From positions 1-48,593 of the forward strand of contig JAJDBF010000020.1 in assembly GCA_029261535.1 (NCBI GenBank): DNA of 48,593 nt, in the 5' to 3' direction. The position numbers and the translations under genes are program-made. Below the pieces are notes generated by a model that did not search any database, was not told the origin of the DNA, and worked only from the letters and a program-made list of their open reading frames with translations. This document shows, one piece after another, positions 25,401 through 34,483 of the stretch (its first letter is position 1; every line of letters begins with the position of its first letter). Origin of the DNA: Nitrospinaceae bacterium. GTDB taxonomy: Bacteria; Nitrospinota; Nitrospinia; Nitrospinales; Nitrospinaceae.

Positions 25401-26366
25401 TTATTCGGATGTGCCAGATTTATGAAGTTTGATTAAACTTGCTACAAATGCCCACGACCCGATGCAACCCGTGCTCACGATAATTCCAATGAACAGGTAT
25501 TCAAGGTTGGGGATAGCCGCTGTGTTTTCATAGATGCCGCTGGCGATCAGGGGAACGATCATAAACGACAGGTATCGGCTGACAGGGGTTTTTTCTGCAA
25601 GTTCAGGCAGTATATTTCCGGGTTCTTCCTGCACCTTGTTTTTTCTCAGCGCGAAATAGATCAAAGCCAACAGGGGTGGTAATACCAAAACGGCCATGGG
25701 TCTCTGCGGCACGGTGACGAATAAAAACCAGAGTGAGGTGATACTTATTGCGGCTCTGATTTCCCACTTGTTGAAGGTGAGGGGAGGGCGTGCGGTCTTT
25801 TGCCAGAGCAGATGCGCTGTAATGAACAAAAAAATGAGCGTGACGCTGTATGAAAAAAATAATTCGGCGTCGACTTGAATGGTCGGGTCAGCAACCCGCC
25901 AGGAGGAGGCCCACAATCCCCAGAAAACACCGATGAACGCCGCCAGTCGGAAGGTGGCTTTGAGATTTCTCAGGGCCAGGCGCGTGGCATACAAGCCGAT
26001 CATGACACTGAGCAGTGCGTGCCAGGACAATCCGGTCACCGGGATTGAAAAGGGAAACGGCGTATCGGGTATGCCGTACAAGGTGGTGATCAGCACGCCC
26101 TCGACCATCCAGCCGAAGAAGCCGCCCGCCAGAAACAGGGCCGGTAAACTTTTGATGTTGAAATGCGAAACGACGATCAAAAAAAGCCACGCCGAATAGC
26201 AATAGATCGCGCCGGTGATTGCATAAGCCATTGCGGAATCGGTGCTCCGCGGGAGGCCATAGAACAGCCCCTCCGACACCAGCCAGAAAATGAGGCCGGT
26301 TGAGAAAACCAGCGCACACTTGCGCATGAATGATTGAAACATTGAAGGAGAGGGTTGTGTCGTCAT
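25401..26366 (-). CDS. Polytopic membrane protein, unknown
   Basis: 321 aa with about nine hydrophobic segments. The first is at 18-36 (ALVFSTGLIFWLVSEGLFYG) and the last at about 290-315. Short loops carry conserved-looking WMVEGVLITTLYG and GLSWHALLSVMIGLYATR. No family was recognised. The ATG at 26366 gives the longest frame; a second ATG at codon 9 is possible. No clear Shine-Dalgarno precedes either. A family-H repeat lies 114 nt upstream. Confidence 0.75.
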   Translation of the reverse strand: MTTQPSPSMFQSFMRKCALVFSTGLIFWLVSEGLFYGLPRSTDSAMAYAITGAIYCYSAWLFLIVVSHFNIKSLPALFLAGGFFGWMVEGVLITTLYGIPDTPFPFSIPVTGLSWHALLSVMIGLYATRLALRNLKATFRLAAFIGVFWGLWASSWRVADPTIQVDAELFFSYSVTLIFLFITAHLLWQKTARPPLTFNKWEIRAAISITSLWFLFVTVPQRPMAVLVLPPLLALIYFALRKNKVQEEPGNILPELAEKTPVSRYLSFMIVPLIASGIYENTAAIPNLEYLFIGIIVSTGCIGSWAFVASLIKLHKSGTSE

Positions 26367-26479
26367 TTACGGTCTGTTTACAAATAAAAGAAAGGGTTGC
26401 CCTATATTGGCAGAGTTTTTGTGTAAGTAAAAATTAAAATCCAAGGCGAGATGCATTCCTTCTGGATTTTGATTTAATG

Positions 26480-26567
26480 TTGTCTCTGAAAATTGTTTCT
26501 GGCTATGAGTGTCCCTTGTAAGGCCAGGGAGCAAATTACCAGAATCGAATTATTGAATTAATTGTGA
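26480..26567. repeat. Dispersed hairpin repeat (family H), copy 4 (3' end lost)
   Basis: Blocks CTCTGAAAATTG, TTTCTGGCTATGAG, core hairpin around CCCTTGTAAGGCCAGGG, GCAAATTACCAGAATCG and AATTATTGAATTA match the other copies. The terminal GAGGTCCTCT block is absent. It sits between divergent genes, in the same plus-strand orientation as the others. Confidence 0.6.
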
Positions 26568-26617
26568 TGCGCTAAAATGGTATGATGCTGAGCATCTGAA
26601 ACACACTTCCGGACTCT

Positions 26618-28435
26618 ATGAAAGTTCTCCTTATATTCCCACCGGACTGGCTTCCATCCGAGCCGTACCTCAGCTTGCCGGCGTTGACTTCCGTCCTCCG
26701 GCCTGCCGGGCACGATGTTGTGCAGTTCGATGCCAATGTCGAGATGTACGATCTCATGTTCTCCGAGCCGTTCTTGCGTCACGCGCTCAAGCGCATCGCC
26801 TTCGAGCTCAATCACCTGCAGAGAGTTGCCGGGGAGCAGAGCCTGGACCAGGAAGAGCAGGAGCTGTATCAGCAATTGATCGCGTGGGACGAAAAAGCCG
26901 TGCGCAAGCAGGCGTTGGCGGTGGTTCGCGCCAAGGAGATTTTGCGTGGCGAGGAGTTCTACGACATCGATCAACTGGAGTGGGCAACGCACATTCTGCA
27001 TCAGACGATGGCGTATATCTCGCTGGCCTACTACCCGGCGCAGATCTGCTTCCCGCCGATTGAAACGGACGTGGTGTACAAGCCGTTCATGTCTTCCGAG
27101 ATCACCGAGGCACTCGACGACACGCAGATCAATGTGTACCGCGACGTGTACCGTTTCCTGATCGAGCCGATCATTGCCAGGGAACAGCCGGACATTGTCG
27201 GCATCTCGGTCGTTCAGCAGAAACAACTCATCCCGACGTTCACCTTCTGCAAGATGATCAAGGAGCAGAAGCCGGACACGCACATCACCCTCGGCGGCAA
27301 CATCATCACCCGCGTGCGCGACGTGATGAAAGACACGCCGTCACTGTGGAAGCATTTTGACACGGCGGTGTTGTATGAAGGTGAAAGCGCGTTTCTGAAA
27401 CTGGTCGATGCAATCAAGGAGCCGGAACCGGATTACGCAACCCTGCCCAATCTGATGTGGCAGAAGCCGGACGGCAAGATCACAACCAATCAGGATGTAT
27501 TCTCGGAGAACATGGATCAACTGCCGCCGCCGGATTTCGACGGTCTGCCGCTTGAAAAATATTTCGTGCCGGAACTGATTCTGCCGTACCTCGCAACACG
27601 CGGATGCTATTGGGGAAAATGTACTTTCTGCGATCATTTTCAGGGCTATGTCGAGGGTTATCGCACCAAACAGATCGGGCAGATCACTGAAGAGATTCAG
27701 TTTCTGAAAAACAAGTACGGCAACCAGCATTTTCATTTCACCGACGAATCGTACCCACCCGCGCTGTTCAAAAAACTGTCGCGTTCTCTCATCGACAACA
27801 AGGTCGATATTGCCTGGACCACGCACATGCGGTTCGAGGAAGTTTTGTTGGAAGAAGATGTCTGGAAAACTGCGCAGGAGTCCGGTTGCCGTTACCTGCA
27901 TTTCGGTTACGAGTCCGGCAATGAACGCGTGCTCAACTTGATGGACAAGGCGACCAACCTCGATGCGATTCGCACCAATCTGGAGATGGCATCGAAGTCA
28001 GGCATCTGGAATCACATCATGGGCTTTTTCGGATTCCCCGGCGAGACCAACGCCGAGGCGGAGGAAAGCAAACAGTTCGTTCACAGCAACCGGGCGCATA
28101 TTCATTCGCTCGGATTCATGACCTTCGTGCTCGGCAAGTACAGCCCGATTGCGATGGAGCCGGAAAAATACGGCGTGTCGTTTTACAAGAATCCGGAGTG
28201 GGACCTCGCGCTCGATTATTATTTTACGGTGGATGACGGATTGAACATTCAGGAAGCGCTGGATGTGTTCGATAATTTTGAGCGCAACCACGATTCGAAG
28301 TGGGATCTCCGCACCGCCGTCCGCGAATATATCTTTTTATATGTCGATCGATTCAAGACCAACGACCTTACGATGCTTCATGTGAAAGAAGGCGAAGGCC
28401 CCGCCATCTACAACAACCCCGTCGGCATGGTGTAG
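26618..28435 (+). CDS. Cobalamin-binding-type radical SAM protein
   Basis: 605 aa. The N-terminal domain (about 1-270) has the layout of B12-binding radical SAM enzymes: KVLLIFPPDW, PDIVGISVVQQKQLIPTF and THITLGGNIITRV. The radical SAM cluster motif is C330-YWGK-C335-TF-C338 in TRGCYWGKCTFCDHF, that is CX4CX2C rather than CX3CX2C. It is followed by FHFTDESYPP, YLHFGYESGNERVL and GFFGFPGETNAEA, typical of the TIM-barrel strands. These enzymes methylate unactivated carbons or do related radical chemistry; the substrate is unknown. No biosynthetic cluster surrounds it. Confidence 0.85.
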   Translation: MKVLLIFPPDWLPSEPYLSLPALTSVLRPAGHDVVQFDANVEMYDLMFSEPFLRHALKRIAFELNHLQRVAGEQSLDQEEQELYQQLIAWDEKAVRKQALAVVRAKEILRGEEFYDIDQLEWATHILHQTMAYISLAYYPAQICFPPIETDVVYKPFMSSEITEALDDTQINVYRDVYRFLIEPIIAREQPDIVGISVVQQKQLIPTFTFCKMIKEQKPDTHITLGGNIITRVRDVMKDTPSLWKHFDTAVLYEGESAFLKLVDAIKEPEPDYATLPNLMWQKPDGKITTNQDVFSENMDQLPPPDFDGLPLEKYFVPELILPYLATRGCYWGKCTFCDHFQGYVEGYRTKQIGQITEEIQFLKNKYGNQHFHFTDESYPPALFKKLSRSLIDNKVDIAWTTHMRFEEVLLEEDVWKTAQESGCRYLHFGYESGNERVLNLMDKATNLDAIRTNLEMASKSGIWNHIMGFFGFPGETNAEAEESKQFVHSNRAHIHSLGFMTFVLGKYSPIAMEPEKYGVSFYKNPEWDLALDYYFTVDDGLNIQEALDVFDNFERNHDSKWDLRTAVREYIFLYVDRFKTNDLTMLHVKEGEGPAIYNNPVGMV

Positions 28436-28478
28436 GTTCATACTAAAAACAATATCTGAAGCTTTGTGCGATGAGTTT

Positions 28479-29762
28479 TTAGTTTCTTGACTGTTTACAT
28501 ACTTCAGGTGCTTTGCAGTCACATTTCTCAACCGATTTGTAAGAAGGTGAGCATTCATCTACAAAATAGGTTTGAATTTCAAAACCTTGTGTTTTGGTGC
28601 GGCATTTTGCATCAATATCGCAGGTACACGATGTAGTGCCGCAATCGCATAAAATATCAAATCCGGATATTGATTTTCCACCTTGTTGTCTGCATTGAGA
28701 CCTAAGAATTTGTCTTCCGTTGTTTTGATTTTCGCACATCTGCTCGATGGCTGGGAAATTGCAACCGTTCCAATTGCAGAACATTTGTATGTTGTAATGA
28801 CAAGGTATTTTCGAACTAATTTCTTCTTGTTCATATTTTTCAATTGGGACCTGCTTGGTCTTTTTCCTTGGTTCACAAACTTCTTCTTCTGTTTTGGACC
28901 TGACGCAAGTTTTATTGGAAAAACCGTTAGACTTTGCATTTCTTAAAGCATTTTGGAGCGCAGGATTTATTTTTCCATCAATCTCAAGTCCATAAACACG
29001 CTGAAAAGCCGAGGCCGCCATTTTTGTTTGATCAGAAACCTTCCCATAATCGTTTCCCGCAAAAAATTCCATTCCATTTAAAAGACCTTGAACGTTGGCA
29101 ATTAATTCTTTGCTACTGGTGGTTGGAGTGCTTACATTGATAATTTGTTCATCTGCATGTTGCCAACCAGCAATGATTGCTTGCCTTCTCGCGCTAACGG
29201 AAGGATAGTTTTCTGATTCCTCCTCTACAGTATCTTTTAAAGCTAAGACCGCTTGTTGTTCTGTGCCCCCTAGATACCTGATCACCCGTCCTGAAAAATA
29301 ATCGGCGGCAATTTCGTCATTTTTCCTTGTTTGTCCTGAATAGCTTTCGTCTTCTTTGGCAAGCAATAAGTGGCTGTTAACATGATGACCAATTTCGTGG
29401 GCCATTATTGTTAGTGCACCCCAATTACTTGAAGCGGTCGATACTTTTTTTATAAATTCTGGATTGTACAAAATGTATCTTTTGTTATTTTTTATATCTG
29501 CGCTGGCATTGGGAACATTGGATGCCAAGACGACAAAGGTAGGTGTAATGCCCATAGCTTTAGCAATCCGGAATACGACTTGCCTAGCTTCAGTGGTTGA
29601 TTTGTAACCGTAAATAGGTTCATTTGATGCTGATTTATCATAATTACACCCATTTTGTCTGCCAAAATTTACTATTTCACCAGCACTCGATATGGATGAT
29701 AGTGTTGTTATGCAATAAAAAATAATGAAAAAAATTCGGAAGGGTTTATTTTTGAAGGTCAT
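28479..29762 (-). CDS. Secreted M48-like metalloprotease with peptidoglycan-binding-like and Cys-rich domains
   Basis: 427 aa, signal peptide to about residue 27. The zinc motif H122-E-I-G-H126-H127 with E150 in NDEIAADYFSGR is the HEXXH + ExxxD pattern of M48/gluzincin peptidases. Residues ~225-273 (QTKMAASAFQRVYGLEIDGKI within it) resemble a PG_binding_1 helical repeat. From about 286 to the end lies a region with 16 cysteines by my count, in CxC and CxxxC arrangements, surely disulfide-bonded outside the cell. The gene is clearly AT-richer than both neighbours and uses different codons, suggesting transfer. Its start overlaps the stop of the upstream small secreted protein gene. Confidence 0.8.
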   Translation of the reverse strand: MTFKNKPFRIFFIIFYCITTLSSISSAGEIVNFGRQNGCNYDKSASNEPIYGYKSTTEARQVVFRIAKAMGITPTFVVLASNVPNASADIKNNKRYILYNPEFIKKVSTASSNWGALTIMAHEIGHHVNSHLLLAKEDESYSGQTRKNDEIAADYFSGRVIRYLGGTEQQAVLALKDTVEEESENYPSVSARRQAIIAGWQHADEQIINVSTPTTSSKELIANVQGLLNGMEFFAGNDYGKVSDQTKMAASAFQRVYGLEIDGKINPALQNALRNAKSNGFSNKTCVRSKTEEEVCEPRKKTKQVPIEKYEQEEISSKIPCHYNIQMFCNWNGCNFPAIEQMCENQNNGRQILRSQCRQQGGKSISGFDILCDCGTTSCTCDIDAKCRTKTQGFEIQTYFVDECSPSYKSVEKCDCKAPEVCKQSRN

Positions 29763-30205
29763 GGTTTTAACCTTTCAGCAAGGCAAATGGCAAGATAAAT
29801 GCCGCAACCAATAATCATATTATTGTCGGCGACACAAAGATCAAAATCACCGAGACATTGAAAAGCAGGTTGGGAATATTTTGGAGGCAAAGTGCTTGCG
29901 GCTGTAAGCAATTTGTCAATTTGATTCTTTTCTTGCTTCACCGCATTTGAATATTTTTTCTCTGCTTCGTCAGGAAGAAAGCCTAAGCCTGATTTGACCA
30001 GTTGTTTTTTGGCCTTAACAGTATTTCCCCGGCTAATTTTATATTGAATGGCGGCGGATTGTATTGCCTCAGAAGGTGAAAATTGTGAAAGTTTTTCTAT
30101 GGCCTCATTGTACGATTCATCTGTGGGTTGTATTTGTAGTTCTTGAGCGTATAAGGATAAGACTAAACAGAGGTTCAATAAGACTATTCCAAAAAATATT
30201 CTCAA
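29759..30205 (-). CDS. Small secreted protein, partner of the M48-like protease
   Basis: 148 aa if started at TTG 30205, chosen because GGAGGG (30217-30212) lies six bases upstream and because it begins a good signal peptide (RIFFGIVLLNLCLVLSLYAQ). A longer frame to 30259 lacks a ribosome site. The mature part is helical, with EAIEKLSQFSPSEAIQSAA and a Lys-rich middle, and ends with four cysteines in FQCLGDFDLC...GCGIYLAIC. No family was recognised. It is AT-rich like the next gene and overlaps it (ATGA), so the two act together: chaperone, inhibitor or co-substrate are open options. Confidence 0.7.
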   Translation of the reverse strand: MRIFFGIVLLNLCLVLSLYAQELQIQPTDESYNEAIEKLSQFSPSEAIQSAAIQYKISRGNTVKAKKQLVKSGLGFLPDEAEKKYSNAVKQEKNQIDKLLTAASTLPPKYSQPAFQCLGDFDLCVADNNMIIGCGIYLAICLAERLKP

Positions 30206-30518
30206 AACAAACCCTCCTGCGTTTTTATGGTTGAAAAAAGTAATAGTGGCTTTTTGCAAGTAAAATTTCTTCGCAAATTGTTTACTCGGAATTTAAGGTC
30301 ATTATTTATTCGCCACCTAATATGCCCTTACCTATCATTTTTCGTGAAAAACTTCAACCTTTGAAGTGCCTTGGTAGAAGGGTTGGTGACTGAAAGTAAT
30401 TGTTTTTTTTTGTTAGTTTGTTATTGCTGAGTTTTTGAGAGCGGTACGATTTGTTATTTTTGATATCTGTATTGTTGGCTTTATTTATTAGCCTTATTTT
30501 GTTTTCTAAGTTGAAGCC
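30206..30518. other. AT-rich intergenic region
   Basis: 313 bp with long T-runs and no supported gene. It continues the low-GC composition of the protease pair and ends sharply at the GC-normal cupin gene, marking the probable edge of the acquired segment. Confidence 0.55.
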
Positions 30519-30917
30519 TTAAGGAATATACGGCTCATCGGTTTCGCGTTCGGCGCTTAAGGTGCGGGCGATGATGGCGACGGCCTCTTCGGTATCACTC
30601 AGGTTGACCGGTTGATGCGGCACGCCGGGGGGAATATACAAAAAATCTCCGGCCTCGGTGATGACAGATTCTTTCAAGCCTTCACCATAAAAATTTTCGA
30701 CCCGACCCGAGATAATATAAATTACCGCTTCGAATCCGACATGACTGTGGGCTGAAGGTTTGCCTCCCGCTGGTACCACCACACGGTTCATCGAGATGCC
30801 TTTGGAACCCGCCGTGTTCTCCGAGATGCCGGTGAAATAATTCATGGTGCGCCGGGTTTCAAATTCGCCATCCCCCGGCCTCACCCGCACCACTTTATTC
30901 GGAAATGTTTCTGTCAT
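30519..30917 (-). CDS. Small cupin-domain protein
   Basis: 132 aa. Single cupin barrel: motif 1 PSAHSHVGFEAVIYIISGRVENFYG (GX5HXHX3-4E-like, within it HSHVGFE) and motif 2 GDFLYIPPGVPHQPVNLS. His residues of both motifs are present, so a metal site is likely. AAGGAGGACG precedes the ATG. Function cannot be named; such proteins act as isomerases, dioxygenases or sensors. It is divergent from dapF. Confidence 0.85.
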   Translation of the reverse strand: MTETFPNKVVRVRPGDGEFETRRTMNYFTGISENTAGSKGISMNRVVVPAGGKPSAHSHVGFEAVIYIISGRVENFYGEGLKESVITEAGDFLYIPPGVPHQPVNLSDTEEAVAIIARTLSAERETDEPYIP

Positions 30918-31034
30918 TACGTCCTCCTTGTCGCCTTCTTATTGCCTCATTGTACCTGCCTTTGCCGTTTGAAACCAAATGCGGTAGAATTCATCTTATT
31001 TCCAACGAGCAATAATTTTATTCGAGAGTGTTGC

Positions 31035-31847
31035 GTGAATATTCCCTTTACCAAAATGAGTGGCAGTGGCAATGACTTTGTCATCGTTGATAATCGCGAA
31101 GGCCAGGTAGCCGATGATATCAAGGTCGACTTTGTCAAGAAAGTCTGCGAGCGCAAAAGTTCCGTCGGGGCCGATGGCGTGATCTTCGTTGAGAATTCCG
31201 ACAAGGCAGATTACCAGTGGGATTTTTACAATAACGATGGCTCGTCTGCCGAAATGTGCGGCAACGGCGGTCGTTGTGTCGCGCGCTACGCTTTTGAGAA
31301 GGGCTTTGCTCCGGCCAAACATTCTTTCGACACGGTTGCCGGAATCATTAACGCCGAGGTGAAGGGGCCGATGGTGAAGGTTAAACTAACCGCCCCGCAC
31401 GGTCGCAAAAAAGCTCTCGATGTTCAATTCAACGGTCAGCAATATGAAGTGGACCACATCAACACTGGTGTTCCTCACGCCATTTTATTTTTCGATAATG
31501 TGGAAGAGCAGGATGTCAAGGACATCGGTCAGCATGTGCGCTACCACGATGTGTTTGCTCCGGCGGGTACTAACGTCAACCTGGTGGAAAAGAAAAACGG
31601 TTCGGCTTTAAAAGTTCGCACTTATGAACGCGGAGTGGAAGACGAAACCCTGGCGTGCGGCACCGGTTGCGTGGCTTCGGCTCTTTTCGCTGCGGCACGA
31701 TTCCAGATTGAATCGCCGGTGGAAGTCGAGACCCGTGGCGGTGAAATTTTAAAAGTCCACATTGAAAACGGCAGTGGCTCCGAGCCCGATGTTTATCTTG
31801 AAGGGCTGACCAAAATTACCTTCGAGGGACGCATTGTCGAGCTTTAA
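31035..31847 (+). CDS. dapF: Diaminopimelate epimerase
   Basis: 270 aa from GTG 31035 (MNIPFTKMSGSGNDFVIVDN), the normal DapF N-terminus; an upstream extension to 30942 looks non-coding. The two catalytic cysteines are C75 in MCGNGGRC and C208 in LACGTGCVAS. It interconverts LL- and meso-diaminopimelate for lysine and peptidoglycan. First of a dapF-dapA-dapB series, 58 nt before dapA. Confidence 0.95.
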   Translation: MNIPFTKMSGSGNDFVIVDNREGQVADDIKVDFVKKVCERKSSVGADGVIFVENSDKADYQWDFYNNDGSSAEMCGNGGRCVARYAFEKGFAPAKHSFDTVAGIINAEVKGPMVKVKLTAPHGRKKALDVQFNGQQYEVDHINTGVPHAILFFDNVEEQDVKDIGQHVRYHDVFAPAGTNVNLVEKKNGSALKVRTYERGVEDETLACGTGCVASALFAAARFQIESPVEVETRGGEILKVHIENGSGSEPDVYLEGLTKITFEGRIVEL

Positions 31848-31905
31848 AAATTAGATTTTCCACGAACCAATTATTTCTGTTTAACTTTCAACCCCAGAAA
31901 ACATT

Positions 31906-32799
31906 ATGAGTGATCAATTTACCGGTTCCTTTGTTGCCATCGTCACCCCGTTCAAGGACGGCTCGATTGATGAAGAAGCGTTTCGCAACTTACTACAGTT
32001 TCATATCGACAACGGCACCCAGGGTATTGTGCCCTGTGGCACCACCGGGGAGTCGGCGACCCTCACCCACGACGAGCACACGCAGGTGATTAAAATTGCC
32101 GTGGAGATGTGCAAAGGCAAGATACCGGTGCTGGCCGGAACCGGGTCCAATGCCACACGCGAGGCCATTCAACTGACGCAAGCGGCCGAGAAGGTGGGGG
32201 CCGATGGCGCGCTCCTCATCACGCCGTATTACAACAAGCCGTCGCAACAGGGGTTGTACGAACATTTTCGCGCGGTGGCAAAAGAAACAAAACTGCCGAT
32301 TATTTTGTATAACGTGCCGGGCCGCACATCGGTCGATATGAAACCCGATGCGGTGGCGCGACTGGCGGCGGATGTCGACAACATCGTCGGTATCAAGGAA
32401 GCCTCCGGCGACCTGATGCAGATCAGTCAGATCGTCGATACCTGCGGTCCGGATTTTACTGTCTTGTCCGGAGACGATGGTTTGTTATGGCCGACACTTG
32501 CCATCGGTGCCCGCGGTGTGATTTCTGTTTCAGCCAATGTTTTGCCCCGGCAGATGGCGGATTTGTGCCTTGCCGCTAAAGAAGGGCGCATGGACGATGC
32601 GAAGAAACTGCATTTTGAAATGATGCGGATGAATAAAGAATTGTTCATGGACACCAATCCGGTGCCGATCAAAGCGGCGTTGTACCTGATGGGGAAAATT
32701 GGCCCGGAACTGCGCGCGCCGCTTTCTCCACTGTCGGAAGATCATACGAAAAAGATTAAAAAATTGCTGGAAGCTTACGGGCTGATGATGTTTCTTTAA
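31906..32799 (+). CDS. dapA: 4-hydroxy-tetrahydrodipicolinate synthase
   Basis: 297 aa, the usual length. Schiff-base lysine K164 lies in VGIKEASGDL and the proton-relay Tyr135 in ILYNVPGRT; GTTGES near residue 45 is the pyruvate-binding loop. It condenses pyruvate with aspartate semialdehyde. The whole TIM barrel is intact, and the window shows no regulatory aptamer before it. Confidence 0.97.
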   Translation: MSDQFTGSFVAIVTPFKDGSIDEEAFRNLLQFHIDNGTQGIVPCGTTGESATLTHDEHTQVIKIAVEMCKGKIPVLAGTGSNATREAIQLTQAAEKVGADGALLITPYYNKPSQQGLYEHFRAVAKETKLPIILYNVPGRTSVDMKPDAVARLAADVDNIVGIKEASGDLMQISQIVDTCGPDFTVLSGDDGLLWPTLAIGARGVISVSANVLPRQMADLCLAAKEGRMDDAKKLHFEMMRMNKELFMDTNPVPIKAALYLMGKIGPELRAPLSPLSEDHTKKIKKLLEAYGLMMFL

Positions 32800-32867
32800 A
32801 AGCATTGTCCCGGCCTTGCAGTGGGTAGTTACGGAATATTTGAACTGAAATTTTTGAGGTGGTCTTG

Positions 32868-33677
32868 ATGGTGAAAGTTGCGGTGGTGGGTGTAGCAGGG
32901 CGCATGGGCAAAGTCATTTCGTCCTGTATCGTGGATTCGCCGGACACAGAAACCGGAGGCGGCACCGAGATGGCGGGCCACCCGGCACTGGGGCAGGACC
33001 TCGGCGAAATTGTCGGGCTGGGCAAAAATGGTCATACCATTTTGCAGGATCTGGCGGCGGTGCTCGATGGTGCCGATGTCGTGATCGATTTTTCGACACC
33101 GGATTCCAGCATGGCAACATTGGATGCAGTCGTCGCCAAGGGCAAGGCGGTGGTGTTCGGGACCACCGGGTTCTCCGATGAACAAAAAGATAAAATCAAT
33201 AAAGCCGCCGAGACCACTCGCATCGTGTTGGCACCCAACATGAGTATCGGTGTCAACGTGTTGTTCAAAATTGCGGGCGATGTGGCGCGTATTCTGGGCG
33301 ACCGCTACGATGTTGAAATCGTCGAAGCGCATCACAAGTTTAAAAAGGACGCACCCTCCGGCACTGCCGTCAAATTATCAGAGATTGTCGCTTCAGCACT
33401 GGACCGGAATTTAAAGGAAGTCGGTGTCTATGGTCGCCACGGGTTTTCCGATGGGCGCACCGTGGAAGAAATCGGCATTCACACCGTGCGCGCTGGCGAT
33501 ATTGTCGGTGAGCATCGCGTGATGTTTGGTGGCATGGGCGAGACGCTGGAGTTGTATCACCGGGCGCAAAGCCGCGACACGTTTGCCCGCGGGGCGGTGC
33601 ATGCCTCCGCCTGGCTGGTCGATCAAAAGCCGGGCCTGTACGATATGCAGGATGTCCTCGGCCTGAGAGAAAAATAA
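32868..33677 (+). CDS. dapB: 4-hydroxy-tetrahydrodipicolinate reductase
   Basis: 269 aa from ATG 32868, preceded by GAGGTGG; an in-frame GTG nine nucleotides upstream overlaps that site and is unlikely. The NAD(P) loop is GVAGRMGK (8-15). The catalytic motif EAHHKFKKDAPSGTA carries H155 and K159. It completes the first lysine/DAP steps. Its TAA overlaps the next ATG by one base (TAATG), so the oxidoreductase gene is coupled to it. Confidence 0.96.
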   Translation: MVKVAVVGVAGRMGKVISSCIVDSPDTETGGGTEMAGHPALGQDLGEIVGLGKNGHTILQDLAAVLDGADVVIDFSTPDSSMATLDAVVAKGKAVVFGTTGFSDEQKDKINKAAETTRIVLAPNMSIGVNVLFKIAGDVARILGDRYDVEIVEAHHKFKKDAPSGTAVKLSEIVASALDRNLKEVGVYGRHGFSDGRTVEEIGIHTVRAGDIVGEHRVMFGGMGETLELYHRAQSRDTFARGAVHASAWLVDQKPGLYDMQDVLGLREK

Positions 33678-34483
33678 TGAAATCGTGGTGGTCTGGATGG
33701 CAGATTGACCGGCGGACTCTCCTCAAAGCTATCACGCTTGGTTCCATCAGTCTGATCAAACCCCCGCTCTCTTCTGCCACCATAAAATTTCAAAACGATA
33801 AGAACTTCCCGCCAAATTATTTGCAGAACCGCGACATTCCCGAGTTTTATATTCGCAGTGCGGTGCCTTTTGAAGGTGTCGACATGAATGCCTGGCGGCT
33901 CAAGGTCGGCGGTCTTGTAGCATCTCCAAAAAATTTTGCCTACGAAGATTTGTTCGGGTTCAAACGGGTGAGCCAGACCTCCCGCCTCAAGTGCGTTGAA
34001 TGCTGGTCGGCCAAGGCTTTGTGGGAAGGGTTTCGATTTCAGGAAATCATCAATCGGGTCAAACCCTCTGCCAAAGCGCGCTATGTCTATTTTCAATCGG
34101 CGGACACCTATTACGAAAGTTACCGCATCGACGAGCTATTGAGACCGCGCGTTTTGCTGGTCCTGCGCATGAGCGGCAAGCCGTTGTCGGCGGACCACGG
34201 CCATCCCCTGCGCCTGATCGCGCCGTACAAGTACGGCTATAAAAATATCAAGTACATCACGGCGATCACTTTCACCGAGGACAGAAAGCGAAATTACTGG
34301 GCGGACTCTGGACCTTATTCGGTGGACGGCACCATTCAACCGGGAATCGATCATCCTCTCGATTACGCGAAACAGCCGCTCCCTATCAGCGGCGGAGAAG
34401 TGTTTCATTTTTTCGATAAACGCCCCGAATCCCAATCCGCCCCGGAAAATTCAAAGAAAACCCCGCCACCGGGAAAATCATGA
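33677..34483 (+). CDS. Molybdopterin-binding oxidoreductase (sulfite oxidase / MsrP fold)
   Basis: 268 aa. Residues ~11-33 look like a Tat signal (DRRTLLKAITLGS, twin Arg at 12-13), so export after cofactor insertion is likely. The core matches the oxidoreductase molybdopterin domain: the Mo-ligand Cys is C106 in RLKCVECWSAK, followed by YYESYRIDELL, ADHGHPLRLIAPYKYGYKNIKYI. MsrP repairs periplasmic methionine sulfoxide; here the usual MsrQ haem partner is absent, so the substrate is open. The C-terminal ~20 residues are Pro/Lys-rich. It overlaps both dapB and the next SUMF1 gene. Confidence 0.88.
   Translation: MKSWWSGWQIDRRTLLKAITLGSISLIKPPLSSATIKFQNDKNFPPNYLQNRDIPEFYIRSAVPFEGVDMNAWRLKVGGLVASPKNFAYEDLFGFKRVSQTSRLKCVECWSAKALWEGFRFQEIINRVKPSAKARYVYFQSADTYYESYRIDELLRPRVLLVLRMSGKPLSADHGHPLRLIAPYKYGYKNIKYITAITFTEDRKRNYWADSGPYSVDGTIQPGIDHPLDYAKQPLPISGGEVFHFFDKRPESQSAPENSKKTPPPGKS

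Noticed and set aside
30942..31034. N-terminal extension of dapF to an upstream ATG
   Set aside because: The added 31 residues are unlike DapF, which normally begins at the GTG chosen here.
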